From Quillaja saponaria (taxonomy: Eukaryota; Streptophyta; Magnoliopsida; Fabales; Quillajaceae), in the NCBI GenBank assembly GCA_029379385.1, contig CM055612.1:10788001-10852000 (forward strand): 64,000 bases of DNA. The letters run 5' to 3'. The position numbers and the translations under genes were made by a program. Below the pieces are notes generated by a model. The model did not search any database and was not told where the DNA came from. It was given only the letters and a program-made list of their open reading frames with translations. Each line of letters begins with the position of its first letter. Within the stretch, counting starts at the first letter, position 1. Below are positions 13,241-28,010 of the stretch, piece by piece.

Positions 13241-13425
13241 GGCCATTAGTTGTATAAGCAAATGAGCAATAGTACCACATTGGTTGTATGGGCAACTTAA
13301 TGTGAGTTTTTAAGGGGCAACTTAATGTGAGTCTTTAAGAGGAGCTCCCTCCTCCCAATTGTTAGTCTTTAAGGCTCTCCACATAAGGAGAGCAGCTTCC
13401 AATCTTTCTCTTAACCAGAGCACTT
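13241..13425 (+). repeat. Inserted LTR-like segment with a 24-bp tandem duplication
   Basis: This stretch replaces the middle of the transporter pseudogene and has no transporter similarity. It has an ACCACATTGG motif like those common in plant LTRs, and two copies of a 24-bp unit (13291-13314 and 13316-13339, one mismatch). It is probably a retroelement scrap; the ends are not defined. Confidence 0.35.
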
Positions 13426-13772
13426 CTTATGGAGTTTTCTCTGCAGGGTTTGTCAAGGCACCTGGTTCTTGTTGGATATCTCCTTTTACCAGCTTGTGAC
13501 TTCCTTTTAATGCCTATTTGCATGGTAATACTTGGACTTCACAATGGAAAATATAGGGGAGAGAAAAGTGACTGCAGCTCAGACTCACTAAAGGATTATT
13601 ATTATGGTAATACCACAATGTTGTTGTTCTCCATGCACCTACCCTCGTTTTTGCAAACTTTTGGGCCAAATAGCGCGACATTTATAGTGCCTGCAGTGAT
13701 TTTCCCAGCAAGGTTTTGTTGAACATGACGTGGTATCTCAGCAGCAGCACGACAAGCAGGAACTATCATTGG

Positions 13773-13981
13773 TGTAGTTAGAGTATATTATGGCCATGGC
13801 CCATGATTTATGCTTAATTATTGTGCCCAGTCTTATACTAGGCTAGATTCGTTATGTTAGATTAACTTGTATGGCTAGATTCGTTATGTTAGATTAACTT
13901 GTATAACCGATATATACAAGCTTTTTCTATATAATCAAATTATTCCATTCTCATATAATATAAAATTATTATTATATTACA
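13773..13981. mobile_element. 209-bp solo LTR (TG...CA) inside the PHT1 pseudogene
   Basis: It starts TGTAGTTAG and ends ATTACA. The flanks are ATTGG (13768-13772) and AGTGG (13982-13986), a 5-bp target duplication with one mismatch. Removing the 209 bp rejoins ATC ATT GG with T GCA TTT, restoring the family reading I-I-G-A-F across the junction, so the insertion boundaries are well supported. A TATATA-like region and AT-rich tail fit a copia-type LTR. No internal retrotransposon sequence is present, so this is a solo LTR. Confidence 0.75.
13841..13904. repeat. Two perfect 32-bp tandem copies within the solo LTR
   Basis: Units 13841-13872 and 13873-13904 are identical (starting GGCTAGATTC, ending AACTTGTAT). 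This is a tandem duplication inside the LTR upstream of its TATA-like stretch. Confidence 0.9.
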
Positions 13982-14170
13982 AGTGGTGCATTTGTGGAGC
14001 AGAGCTATACAAACAATACAGACAAAACCCAACAGGCAATAGTAGCACTTTCTGAGGTGAACATGACAGGGTTCCTTGTCACTTTCTTGGTGCCTGAAAC
14101 AAAAGGCCTTTTGCTGGAGGCAATATCAGGAGAGGACAAAGGTCCTGATGATAAAGTCTCAGAATCTTAG

Positions 14171-15034
14171 TCCTTAGGCATGGATTCCTAGTATCTGTGA
14201 GCTAAATGGTTTGCTTTAGTAATTAACAAATACTAAAGCAATGAAAATTAGAACTTACCCAATAAGTACCTCTAACTGTTTAACTCAGATGTTAACTATA
14301 ACAGATTCCAACTCCGACCAAAGTAGCAGTTGCCTCTAGTAAGTGGCATGGGGTTGAAGAGGACGATGGTAAATAGTCTTTCTAGTACTTTTAAGATCAA
14401 TTCAACATGTGCAAGTTGATTGCAAACGTAAAAAATAAATTGACAAACTCCTTTTCTTCTATTAGAAACATCTTCCTAAGTTTGTCCATGTCTTTCATAT
14501 TTAATAGGTTTGTGTTTATTTTGTATGCGGTTGGGCCAAAATTTCGTAGTTAGATAATTACAACTCTTGACCCAAAAAAATAAATTTTAGTTCACAAAAT
14601 AGAGGAATAGGCCAAGAGAAGAGGAAAAAAAAATGATGGTTTAGGGGCAAACCCCCAAGGAAAATATTTTAAGATTTGTTTTGCTTGTAACTTATATATA
14701 AAGATGGTTAGTTTTATGGTTTTCAGAGTTTTTAAGTCAAATATATATATTTTTTGCAAGAGGAGAATAGTAAATTTCAATTACTCTAGTGAAAACTTAA
14801 ATTAGATTGAGCCAGATCTCGATACCTCTGTTCTTTACTTGTTTTTATTTTTTAGTTCTAGATTCTATCCTATTCTCGTTTTTGTTTTTGTTTTGACAAA
14901 TAGCATAGTAACTAAGTTGCTCTAAGATCATTCGATTAATACAAGGTAATGAAATTATCACAGGATACAGTTAGCTCCACTATTTCAAGAATTACATGAC
15001 AAGGGTGAGCTAATTTGACCCTCTTTTATAGCCA
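14171..15034. other. Spacer between PHT1 pseudogene and S6 kinase 3' end
   Basis: No gene is seen. The right end should be the 3' UTR of the minus-strand S6 kinase gene. Confidence 0.4.
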
Positions 15035-17886
<2,852 letters not shown>

Positions 17887-18890
17887 GATTCTTATATCAA
17901 ATGAAGAGAACGTGGCAGATAACTCACAAAATCCTCACCAGAATGGGTGTATTTATCTTAAAAATCCAAAAATACAAACAGAAGATGGACGCCTAACAAT
18001 TGCCTGTAATAATTGCAAGTTCTCGTATGCTACAAGAGTCCACAGGAAACTTGGGAGCAAACAAACCAAAATCCAGAAAAAGAAGCTGTTCTTGTTTCCC
18101 GATTCACAGGAAACAGTGGATGCAGCAGTACTTCTTGAATTCATGAAGATCAACTGCAAGTCAAGGCAATAGATCAGTCATATATATGCACACACACACA
18201 TATGAATAAAAAAAACCATCCCAGGGGGAAATATCCTATTCAATAGAATGCCTTTTTAACAAGTCAACCTATTGATTACATGAAAAGATTGAAAGGTTTC
18301 ATTATATTGAGGTTTGAAATAAAAACCCAGAAAGAAATTACAGAAGGGTATATAATATAAGCACAAGAGAATCCTTATTCTGGAAAATGCAACCCAAAGT
18401 ATCTTTTTTACAGTATAAATTAAGATAAAGTTTAAGGAATTATAATTATCACATAATGTAACCAGAATGAATTAATCCAATCCACAACCCACATTAATAA
18501 ATTTAAAAGGGCAGCAGAAAAACAGTCAATTTCCTAGAATGGATTCAATCATAGAAAAAAGAATTCCATATTACAAACAAAAAAAAACTTAACGGTCATA
18601 ACTTTTATACAGCATAAGCCCATCAAATATCAGAATCCATAAGAACAAATCTTAGATTCCTCCAACTTCTTCACAATGGAAAATCAATTAATTTTATATA
18701 CGAATAACTGAAAATTCAGAACGCCGTAACGCAAGCAACAATAACAATTTCAAACGGGTAAATTTGATATCAGAAGCATGATTAATTCAAAGAACAAAAA
18801 TTTAAAGACTTTTGCAACTCACTTTTCTGGAGAATGCAGAGGAAGGTCACGCTAAGATGAGGAAGAGAAAGTAAAGGAAACGGAGCTGTC
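17887..18890 (-). other. S6 kinase 5' UTR with a probable 669-bp leader intron
   Basis: On the minus strand a donor AAAA/GTGAGTT sits at 18822 and an acceptor TTGACTTGCAG ends at 18154, leaving a leader exon 18153-17887 that joins the ATG. Leader introns are common in plant signalling genes. The transcription start is probably near 18850-18890. The promoter would lie to the right; no clear TATA box was picked. Confidence 0.45.
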
Positions 18891-21714
18891 TTTGTATGCT
18901 AATTATTGAGGGATTTCTTATTTTATTTTAAAATAAAATAAATGTATTACGTGGTCGCTTCGCAGCATATGTGAAAGGGATCAACATCCTCCTTTTTCGA
19001 TTACATTACGGATAATAATTAAAGAAGGATTGTGCTAAACTCTACGTGTACATTTTCCATTGGTAGAATAATTAACTAAATTTATTTGGTGAATAAATTC
19101 AAACTTTTTCAAATATTATCATAAAATTAATTCTTATTTTTTAAGGCTAACTTACATTTTAAGTTCTTACAATTTGATCAATAATACAGTTTCTTACCTA
19201 TATTTTAAAATTTTAAAATATTATTTTAGAGTTTTAAAAATCATGTAATATATCTATATCGTGATTTTTTGTTAAATTTTACTTATTAAGATATGAAATA
19301 TCAAACAAATATCATGACACGTAATCAAGTCATATGAGATTTTATTTGTCATGTTGCATGTCCTTAAATTAGATCTGACAAAAGATTACTGCATAACTCT
19401 ATTACATGATTTTTGAAACTTAAAAATAATATTTTAACTTGTCAAAATATAAGAACAAAACTAAATCCTCACAGAACCAATAAAAATTAAAAGTGTAATT
19501 AAGTATTCTAAAATATTTTCTATCACTACTTTTATTTATGAATTTTTTGTGATTCTCAAGTTGTATTTTGATAAATATAAATTTTATTACATTTTTATAT
19601 TGACTCTTTTGGCATCAATTTAATTAAAATTACCTTTTTTTGTTAAAATTGAATATTTATATTTATATTATTTTTCTTAGATTATCATACTATAAGACAT
19701 TTTAATGGCTTGTTCGGTATATTAAGAATACTCGAACTCTGCACTAAAATAATAAATAACTATCAATTGCTTGACCTAAACTCTCGAATATATTTTAAAG
19801 ATTTCATACGTGATATACAATATTATATAATTGCTATCTTAGAGAAAATTAATGAATAATAATTGCGTTTATATCTAGTTGTTCGAAGTTGAAATTTGGA
19901 CCATCTAAATTAGTTGGTGGTAGAAAAGTATATTCGTCACCTTTTGTATTCTATGTAGTACCTATCAACAAATAAAAAAAGAATTTTAATATTGAAAGAA
20001 TAGAATAAATTGAATATTCTCCTTATTTTGGAAACTTAACAAAATAGATTTCCGGAGACAGAAAACGTACGGTTTCAAAGTGGGTGGCTTGGCGTATGGT
20101 TTAGTGATTATTGACACATAAAGCAACACACGACACACAATTCTCCCTTTCTTGTTATTTGGCTAAGATCAAAAAACTATAATCCCATATTTGATTTAAA
20201 TAGAGGCTCGAAAATACTTGTAAATAGTAACAGTCTCGAATCTCAAATGGGCCTAAATTTACATTAAAAAATATGAAAATACTCATACAAAATAAAATAA
20301 AAAAAGAAAAAATTTGACCAATAAAATTATGACAATAATTCTTAAAATATTATATTTTTGTCTATTTCAATGATAGAAGTATTTTTAAGATTATTTCATT
20401 TCAAGTAAAATGTTAAAAAATTTAAAACAATTATGGGTTTGAAGATTGAGGAGAGATAGAACTTTAGCCTTTTTTTATCAACTCATATGGCATGTGATAA
20501 TAAAAAATTATAATTTATCAAAGGTTTCTGTCAAATTTGTTCACGGTTTTGATATGAAAAAAAGACATTTAACACGTTTAGAGAAATTTAGAAAAAATTA
20601 AAAGGAAAAATATTTTTATGACAAAATTAATAAACCCATGAAACTTTGGATGGTGACGTGTATAATTTCTTCAAAAATATCATAAATTTATGTGAAGAAT
20701 CCTATATGCAGTTAATTTAAATCTCACAGAAGTCATAGTAATAATTTATTCTATATATATTCTTGAAATTTGATACGTTTTATTTTAAATTATTTTTAAA
20801 ATATAAATTAAGTCAACTAGTTGTTAGTGTAACTGACACAAATGAAAAAAAAAATTAAAATTGTCGATTTGAGTAGTAACAAGGTAAGTTTGGTAAAAAA
20901 AATTAGCAAGGTCTCCTCCCTTTTCCCTGATGAACAGTATAAAACTTTTTTATTTACCGACATAGATTTCTTACACCAATATTAAATCAAGTATTAATTC
21001 TAAATAAATATCATACAAAACATATTTCTATTTTTGGATAAATTTATATCACATGGTAGTTATAGTACTCTTTGATCTCAATGGTCGAAATCGAATTTCA
21101 TTCATGTTATGTTGGTGCACAAATTGTCAAAATATATTTAATTAATTCTTAACTAAAAGTAATCAGTCGCTGAAGTATATCAGTTGAGTTAACAAATTAT
21201 TTCAAAAATCTTACTTATAAGTACTCCAATGGATTTTTTTTACTGACAAAACAAAAGGAAAACTGCTAGATTGTGGGTTTCTAACAAGAATAAGAAAAAT
21301 TATAAACCTCATGAGGACTGAGATGGTGTATGATCTTTCTTTGGAATTCTTTCTTCACAATAGCACTAGTGGGTGGTTTATTGTCCTAATTCAAATTCTT
21401 GTATTATCACACTATATATAAGTCACATTTAAATTTGAAGTTCATAGCGTAATTTTTCTTAATGGTAGATAGTAGGTTTATGAGTACATCTTTTTAGTTC
21501 ATTGAGTAGCTATAATCATGAATAAGTATATAATTTATGCTTTTTATTATTCTTATGGGCTATGGAGTTTATAAGTTTTTTAGGAAACCTAACATGAGAA
21601 TTTAAGATTATTTTGAACATTTGGGTGAGTAAAGTGGCGAAGTGATTCGGGAGTTTTATGTGATCATAAAATCCTAAATATATTAAAAGAAAATTTTTAC
21701 AAGACTAGTGAAAC
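18891..21714. other. AT-rich gene-free stretch
   Basis: Very AT-rich, with no open frame of note and no recognisable element. The leftmost few hundred bases are probably the S6 kinase promoter. Confidence 0.5.
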
Positions 21715-22045
21715 TACCTATGCTGTATAGTACCCAATGTTGGATAGTTAGTAAGCAATATTGGCATAAGATGGGAGTAGCCGGAAATAAGAATGTTGAG
21801 ATGGATGACCGGACATATAAGAAAAGATAGAATAAGGAACGAGAAGCATCTATTGAAGAGAAAATGAGGGAGAATACCCTACGTTGGTTTGAACATATTT
21901 AACGTCAGCCAATAGACGCAATAGTTAAGAAATATGACTTGGAACAAGTGTTAGGTGATAGACGTGGTAAGGGAAGACCGAAACTTATATAGAAGACAGT
22001 CATCGAAAAAGATATGACTGTTCTAAGAATTTAAGACTTAGTTGA
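21715..22045 (+). mobile_element. Degenerate non-LTR retrotransposon (LINE/RTE-like) 3' fragment
   Basis: Interrupted frames give a typical tail of plant non-LTR reverse transcriptases: LYSTQCWIVSKQYWHKMGVA, then EEKMRENTLRWFEHI, then DRRGKGRPKL. The RWFGHVxRRP and GRGRPK motifs are hallmarks of this family. Stops and shifts are numerous, so it is a short dead fragment. Confidence 0.65.
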
Positions 22046-24114
22046 GTTGAATATTTTTACCTTACAATGCATTAATATTTAATTTATATCTAGAAGTTCA
22101 ACTCCATAGGTTTAGTGATAAATTACTACATAATCTATAAGCTTAAAATTTATCAGAAGACATTTAATCAACTACATTATAATCATACTTAGCTGTTAAA
22201 ATTTTTAATTGAGTAATTTTTTAACTTGGTATCAAAACAATTCGTATAGAGTCTTGTTTCTCAAATCAGAATTCATCATAATCAAAACCGAAATTCAACT
22301 AACTCAAATCTAACAGCAAACTAGGCCTTTCCAAATCTAGTTAAATTAAACTAATTACTACTTGTTGGTATGAAACAATGTTATTAATTAGTGAACACAG
22401 TTGGCAATCCACTTAATAATTTAAAAACCCATCAACAACATCATCATTGCTGTGAGACTCTTAAAGAAAAACAGAGCAAGTTACTCAAAATACAAAGGAA
22501 CACTTACATTTTTTATATCTTCATTTGTCCAGAAACACAACTTAAGCATAGTTGCAGCTACATACACAGCTAGCTAGCAAAACAGCTAATTGATCAATAC
22601 TGAAACTAACACATATATATATAGACAGAGGAAGAGAAACTCTGAGCCAGAGCATACACCTGTTCATTATCAGGCAAGGCATTGCTACATGAAATCCATC
22701 AAGAGGCTTATTGTAGTCATCAAAAGAAAGAACAGTAGATCCATCAATTTTGTACCAGCACCAACTTTCTCCACTTATACCATGTAATAAGCACAAAGTG
22801 CTGCTGCTGTTGCTGCTTCAAGGGTATTGTCCCTTTCATGTCAACTTCATCCTCTCTCATTTTTCCAATATTTCTTACTTATACTCAATTTTGGGTCTCA
22901 ACTTTTGTTGTTGGTGAAGCATTATATATTGTGGCATTGATATTTTAGAATAGGGAATATGTAGTTTTCAATTCAGGCTGCTCATGATGTCCGCCTTTCT
23001 ACTTTCCTTCAAAGAGTGGTACATGGACTTTTTTCCATCATTAAGAGCTTTAACATTTTCAAGATTGATTATGATATTAAATTACGTAATCTTTTTACAT
23101 GTGGCATCTTTGCATCAAAAACGTTTCAGCAACTAAGACGTCTAATGATTTAAATCTTTAGGAATTCTAAAGAGATATTGATGATGTTAGGTAAATTTAG
23201 ATTTTACCATATTACCCTATTTCTCATTCAGCAATAAGAGAGGGCATTGTTAACACTCCAAATTTACAAGATAACTAAATCGGTCAAATACAACTTTTAG
23301 GTCAAATATGTCAAAGATTACAATTGACAGAATTAATAGAAACCATTGGTGTATAAGCATAAAATGTCTCTTGGTCAATGGGTTACATAAAGTTATTCAG
23401 TTTATGACTTAGCTAGTTAAGTGATAGGAGCCGTTGTCATTAGATACTTATTTATTAGTGTCGACTGTCACGGTTATTTAAGAGTAATTTTTTGGTTTTG
23501 AATTCCAAATGATTGTATTGAAAACCATCAAGGCTATAAAAGCAAACAATTAGCATAAAGGTAAAGATTTGAACCAATACACATTCAAATCATTAATTTC
23601 CATCTTTCATTTACATTTCCTACATTTAAATTTATGTTTACAACTTGTTAGATTTCTTATTTGACATCAACGCCCACTGCTAATACTTACTGGAGTTTGA
23701 ACCGATAACCCTAAGCTCTTTACAATTGCCTTGCCGCTACTCAAATTGCCATCAACAGGAAATTCTGTCAAGATTAAACTCAATACTTTTCAACCAAAAG
23801 GAAGCTCCTCGGGATAAATCCATTTAAATCTTACGAGAAAACACATAAAATTCCTTTCTCAGCATCAGTCTGGATCAAAGCCAAACCTGGCAAGGTTTGC
23901 TAACAACACCCAATTCCCTATCTTTAAAACAGTCTTCCAGGTTTGACAAGCATGAGTCAAAATTGCCAATGGATTTATGTCAACAAAATTGTAACCAGAA
24001 TTCCCACACAAGCAAACCGCAGAAGCTTGTCCGTTCTAATAAATAATGAGCACAACATGGAAAGGGAAAAAAAAATAGTACAACAAAATACCAGTGATGG
24101 GATTTTCATTGGGG
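22046..24114. other. Gene-free stretch left of the ArgJ 3' part
   Basis: No coding or RNA gene was recognised. An open frame on the minus strand at 22796-22542 has no family features. The right end should be the 3' UTR of the minus-strand ArgJ part. Confidence 0.4.
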
Positions 24115-27100
24115 TTATGTTGTGTATTCTGCATTTATTTTGACATAATCATAACTTAAATCACAGCCCCACGCTTGTCCATGCCCTAGTCCATCACCTG
24201 TTGGAGAAGAGTGTCAATCAATTAGCAGAAAATCATGTTACGCATACAAATATGGAATCATAGTCGTTACTGGCAATCTTCTGAGAGCATATGGAAGCTC
24301 TAGAATATTGGCTATAGTTAGCTGAACCACTTAAGAGTATTTTAAACCATCAGCTAGGTGACCAGGTGACTGATAGTGCTCTTTTCCCTGGAGAGTTTTC
24401 ATAGACCATAATCCTATTCAACTAATTTGTTTTTTCTATTTTCTTTTCCAATGATATATCAAATAAAAGAACAAAAAATTCTAAAGCTAATTCTAGACAT
24501 TCCCTCTTTGTTTAACTTAATAACAAACAAACATTTAACAAAGAAGGAAAACAAAACTGAAAAAGGAAAAAATGCAAGAAAGATGACGACAAGAAAAATG
24601 GCAGTAAGACTTTTGGGGATTGAAATTAAACCTATCTGCTTATAGTGTAGGCAAGTTGACAACTGCGGACATATATTCTTCTCACCCGTCAATTGTCTAG
24701 GAACAATGCTGGTTCTTTAGGAGCTACGAACTAGTGCAGTTATTTTGTGAAATAATTTCAATGTTTTATGAAGATGTAATGAAAAAGATGACACTAAATT
24801 GTTCAACTTTATTATATGGTTAGGTATGCACATGCTTAATCATCTTCAACTAAACACATGGAAAAATATCCACACAAGAGAGAATAAGGAGTGAAGCACA
24901 TAACCAAGAACCTAATAGCACAGGTGAAAATTTTACAAAGATATGAACTTCCAAAAACCTATGTAGCAGACAAAAACAAACTGACTGCCAAGAACAGTTC
25001 ACAACATAAATTGCCAATTATTCTGTTTCACACTGCAGCCCATGCCCTGGGAAATTGAATTACTGGGTTTTTGAGGCTTACCAACTGATATGTGAAGTTT
25101 AACTGTACCATGAATCTCGCCAGCCTTCCTGAGATAATTACTAGCAGCAGTCCTGCAAGAACCTCCAGCTTTTCAGAGATTGTTAAAAGAAATAGAAGAG
25201 GATAAAACTAGTATGATCATAAATAATAAAAGAGCCAAAGAAAATAAAAACAAAACAAGGGTATGTGCTGAAAAGGAAAAACGGGTGCATGGTCATGAGG
25301 CACACATCTGCACATTTAAACTTTAAAATTGCATAGAGAACACCTTCTACAGATTTTCTAGTAAGAATGTACAAGAACATGAAATGTAAGTTATCTAAAT
25401 CAAACCTAAATGAAAGCAAGGAAAAAGCATCCTGTTCTGGAACCGTGACCATCTTTAGACTTACACTGGCCATCAACAGTGAACATAAATGGCAACTTTT
25501 AATTAGATTAAAAAAAATTACATTTTAAAAGACAACATTAGGAGCATTATAGATGGGAAAATAAAAAAGAAATATTAACATGTCCAGCCAAGAAGATATC
25601 AAGTTATGAGATGTTCAACAAAACTGTGCCCTTCATGAAATGGGGAAAGCCATTCATGGCACTATAGACTACATATGCTTATCAGATGGTGCTTTAGGGG
25701 GAAAAGTTTTGGGTTTGTCCCGAGGCCTATCAGGACAGATATTAAAGTAGTGAAAAAAAAAATACATCCAAGAACAAGCTGCACAAGTAATATCTTGCTC
25801 ATGTAACTGAATCAACTGATATAAAATATTATGGTTAAGAAGCTTAAGTAGATATGAAATAGACCACACGGTAATTCGTAATATAAGTTCAACCAAGTAA
25901 CTCTCCCCTTGCATGCACTTGCATGTGGACCATGAAATGGAACACACCCAAACCATAAAGATATTAATTAAATCTTGATTGTAAGGAGGATATTGAGGCT
26001 GAAACCAATATTTTAAAATCCAGGCCGGACCGGCTAATCGAACTTGTTGGATCATCGTCTAGGTGACAAATCAGATTGGGTTGGACCTAAAAATATTTTT
26101 AGTAGTTAAACTGGTCAAAAACTGTAAAAACCAATAGTGTGTTGATTAAACCAAATCAGTTTGTAAAAAAAATAAAAAAAAATTATTAGTTGTGCTAAGA
26201 ATTAATGAAATATTTGTATTTTATATTAAAGATTAGTAAAACAATTGTATTTTATATTGATGTTCCCTTTATAATTAGATACATAAGTTAAAACTTGAAT
26301 GCTGTGATGCATAATAGATCTATCAGTTGTTGTATTAATTATATTTGGTTAGTTGTGATGTATTTTCTTATTATTTAACAAATATTAAATTATTATCTTT
26401 TGTTTTCTAGTGTATTTAGCATTTATAATTGATAAATTTTTTATATGATTAAATATATTTATGACATCATCAGTCCAACCTTGGTTGAACCAATGACTTA
26501 AGACCATGCAAATTTTTCGAGTTGATCACCAGTCTAGTTTTTAAAACATTGGCCAACACTACTGACCTTTTAGACAATTATCCTGTGAATTGTGTTAAAT
26601 TAGCAGGTGTCCTAAAAGCTTAAGCTTAACAGGTGATAGGATATGGGACCAACTATGTTATCAAGTTTAACACAAACAATAAATCCTTATACTACCTGTC
26701 AAATGATTGCGGTTCCCCATTATTCATCAGTACAATATCTCCTAGCTGTACCCGAAGCTTGTTTTGGTCAAAAGGAATCCCTGCATAACCCGCAGCAGCA
26801 GCAATACGTCCCCAGTTTGGATCTCTACCGTATACAGCAGCCTGATTAAATTATTCCTAGTATATTAGACTTTGCAAATAAAGAGTCAAATAAATGAAAC
26901 TGTTGAAACATCATACCTTTACAAGTGAGGAAGATGCCACTGAGCGTGCAATTTTTGCAGCTTCAGGCTCACTATTTGCACCAAACACAACAACCTACAA
27001 ATACGAGATTAGGAATTTTATGGTAAACATCAATGTACTATGAGATCGAAAGGGCGCGAGTTTGAGTATAGCATTCCAATCAATCAAAACCATAAAACTC

Positions 27101-27557
27101 AATAGTCAGTATCACAAAACATTCACAGGGGAAATTTGTCCCTTCAGATATCAAGAAAGTGTCTAAAGACATCTCTATGATCAAGCATAACAGAAACTCA
27201 GATGGTATCCAGGATAACAGAAGCATTGATAAAGAATTTATAGGAGAGGTAGGTGAACCATATCCCATGACCAGATTACAACGATAAAACATTATGCTTT
27301 TATGTTCTTTTTGTTGTCTTAAAAATACTCTAGAAATTATACCACATATATCAACTTTATCCTCACTATATTTTTAAGTATGAGTTATCCACAATAGATA
27401 CTTCACACTTGCACCCAACTGAAGGTAAGTGCACAAGTTAAAAATAATGGGATAGGCTCATTATGTTCAGACATCCATCAAATCAGAATCAGACCTCAAT
27501 TAGGCATGTTGCTCCTTCTCCATCCCAAGCAATTGATTTAGCAAGACCTTGCATTAC
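24115..27557 (-). pseudogene. C-terminal part of glutamate N-acetyltransferase (ArgJ), detached from its N-terminal part
   Basis: Five minus-strand exons, 27557-27495, 26994-26917, 26841-26696, 25152-25082 and 24197-24115, keep one frame across GT-AG introns and encode the last 146 residues of plant ArgJ. Segments: [21 protein letters not shown]; a stretch with [61 protein letters not shown]; and the conserved end [17 protein letters not shown]. ArgJ is the chloroplast enzyme that moves an acetyl group between ornithine and glutamate in arginine synthesis; this part forms most of the beta chain. No start codon, transit peptide or N-terminal exons lie upstream on this strand. They lie at 29.7-33.7 kb on the opposite strand and end at exactly the preceding exon. 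The frames are undamaged, so the break is recent or is an assembly artefact. The donor after 27495 (GTCTGA) is weak. Confidence 0.9.
26005..26552. mobile_element. Small terminal-inverted-repeat DNA transposon in an ArgJ intron
   Basis: The ends are imperfect inverted repeats about 25-35 bp long (CCAATATTTTAAAATCCAGG at the left; the right end reads CCAATGTTTTAAAAACTAGA in reverse complement). The length is 548 bp, AT-rich, with no coding capacity, so it is a non-autonomous element. No clean target duplication was seen, so it is probably old. It lies between the exons ending at 25152 and 26696. Confidence 0.6.
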
Positions 27558-28000
27558 CTGAAAAGATGGGAGTAGTTTAGAATTCTACATTTACTGGTCC
27601 CATGAACAGATTGAAACAACAAAATTTCAAGCACATAAGCAATCACAGCATCAAGTTAACAAGATAGAAAAGTAAAGGGGAAGGAAAAAAAAATCATGGT
27701 CGATTTCATGCATTGTTTAAATAGGGTAGATCAAGTCCAATGAAATCAATCTAAACACTAGTAATTCCATATGATAATCACCCACTCCTACACACACGCG
27801 CAGAGAGATAGAGATAGATGGATAGAGAGACAGAGAAGGAGTGTGTAGCTTCCTATATCTTTTACAAAAACATAAATGCCGGAAGGTCTACACGTAAGTT
27901 TTGCATATACTTTAAAGGGTTGATGCCAACTTCCAGTGAAAAGGTCTTGAAAAAATAGAAATAAAATTAACTTCCACTTTCTTTAGTTTTATAGTGAAGC
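27558..28000. other. Intron remnant and likely inversion breakpoint interval
   Basis: The minus-strand intron upstream of the exon at 27557 starts here. Because the transposon at 28011-29632 keeps matching target duplications on both sides, a breakpoint inside it is unlikely unless it inserted later. The junction between the two ArgJ orientations therefore most probably falls here or in the 32 bp just left of 29675. A mixed AC/GA/GATA simple repeat lies at about 27789-27840. Confidence 0.4.
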
Positions 28001-28010
28001 TACATCATAT

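Larger units (their letters stand above)
12807..14170 (+). pseudogene. PHT1-family phosphate transporter pseudogene
   Basis: The start (12807) reads like the N-terminus of a plant H+/phosphate symporter: ALENAKTQLYQYKAIVIAGMGFF, then SDAYGLFC where the family has TDAYDLFC. Near 13027 a 1-nt deletion shifts the frame to the matching CGNLARELFFGWLGDKL. A 2-nt loss near 13092 shifts it back to KKKVYGVTLITMVGCALAAGL. The FFRFWLG-like motif then has TAG in place of Trp (about 13207-13209). Transmembrane helices 4-9 are missing or unrecognisable. Similarity resumes at about 13620-13760 (FGPNSATFIVPAVIFPARF, then after stops GISAAARQAG-like) and, after an LTR insertion, at 13989-14170 (DKTQQ..., TFLVPETKG) to the TAG at 14168. 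It cannot encode a transporter. The family identity is secure; the subgroup is not. Confidence 0.85.

Noticed and set aside
12980..13257. Overlapping open frames in three phases within the transporter
   Set aside because: They are pieces of one frameshifted PHT1 pseudogene, not separate genes.
22542..22796. 84-codon open frame on -
   Set aside because: No recognisable motif, no splice context and biased composition; treated as chance.
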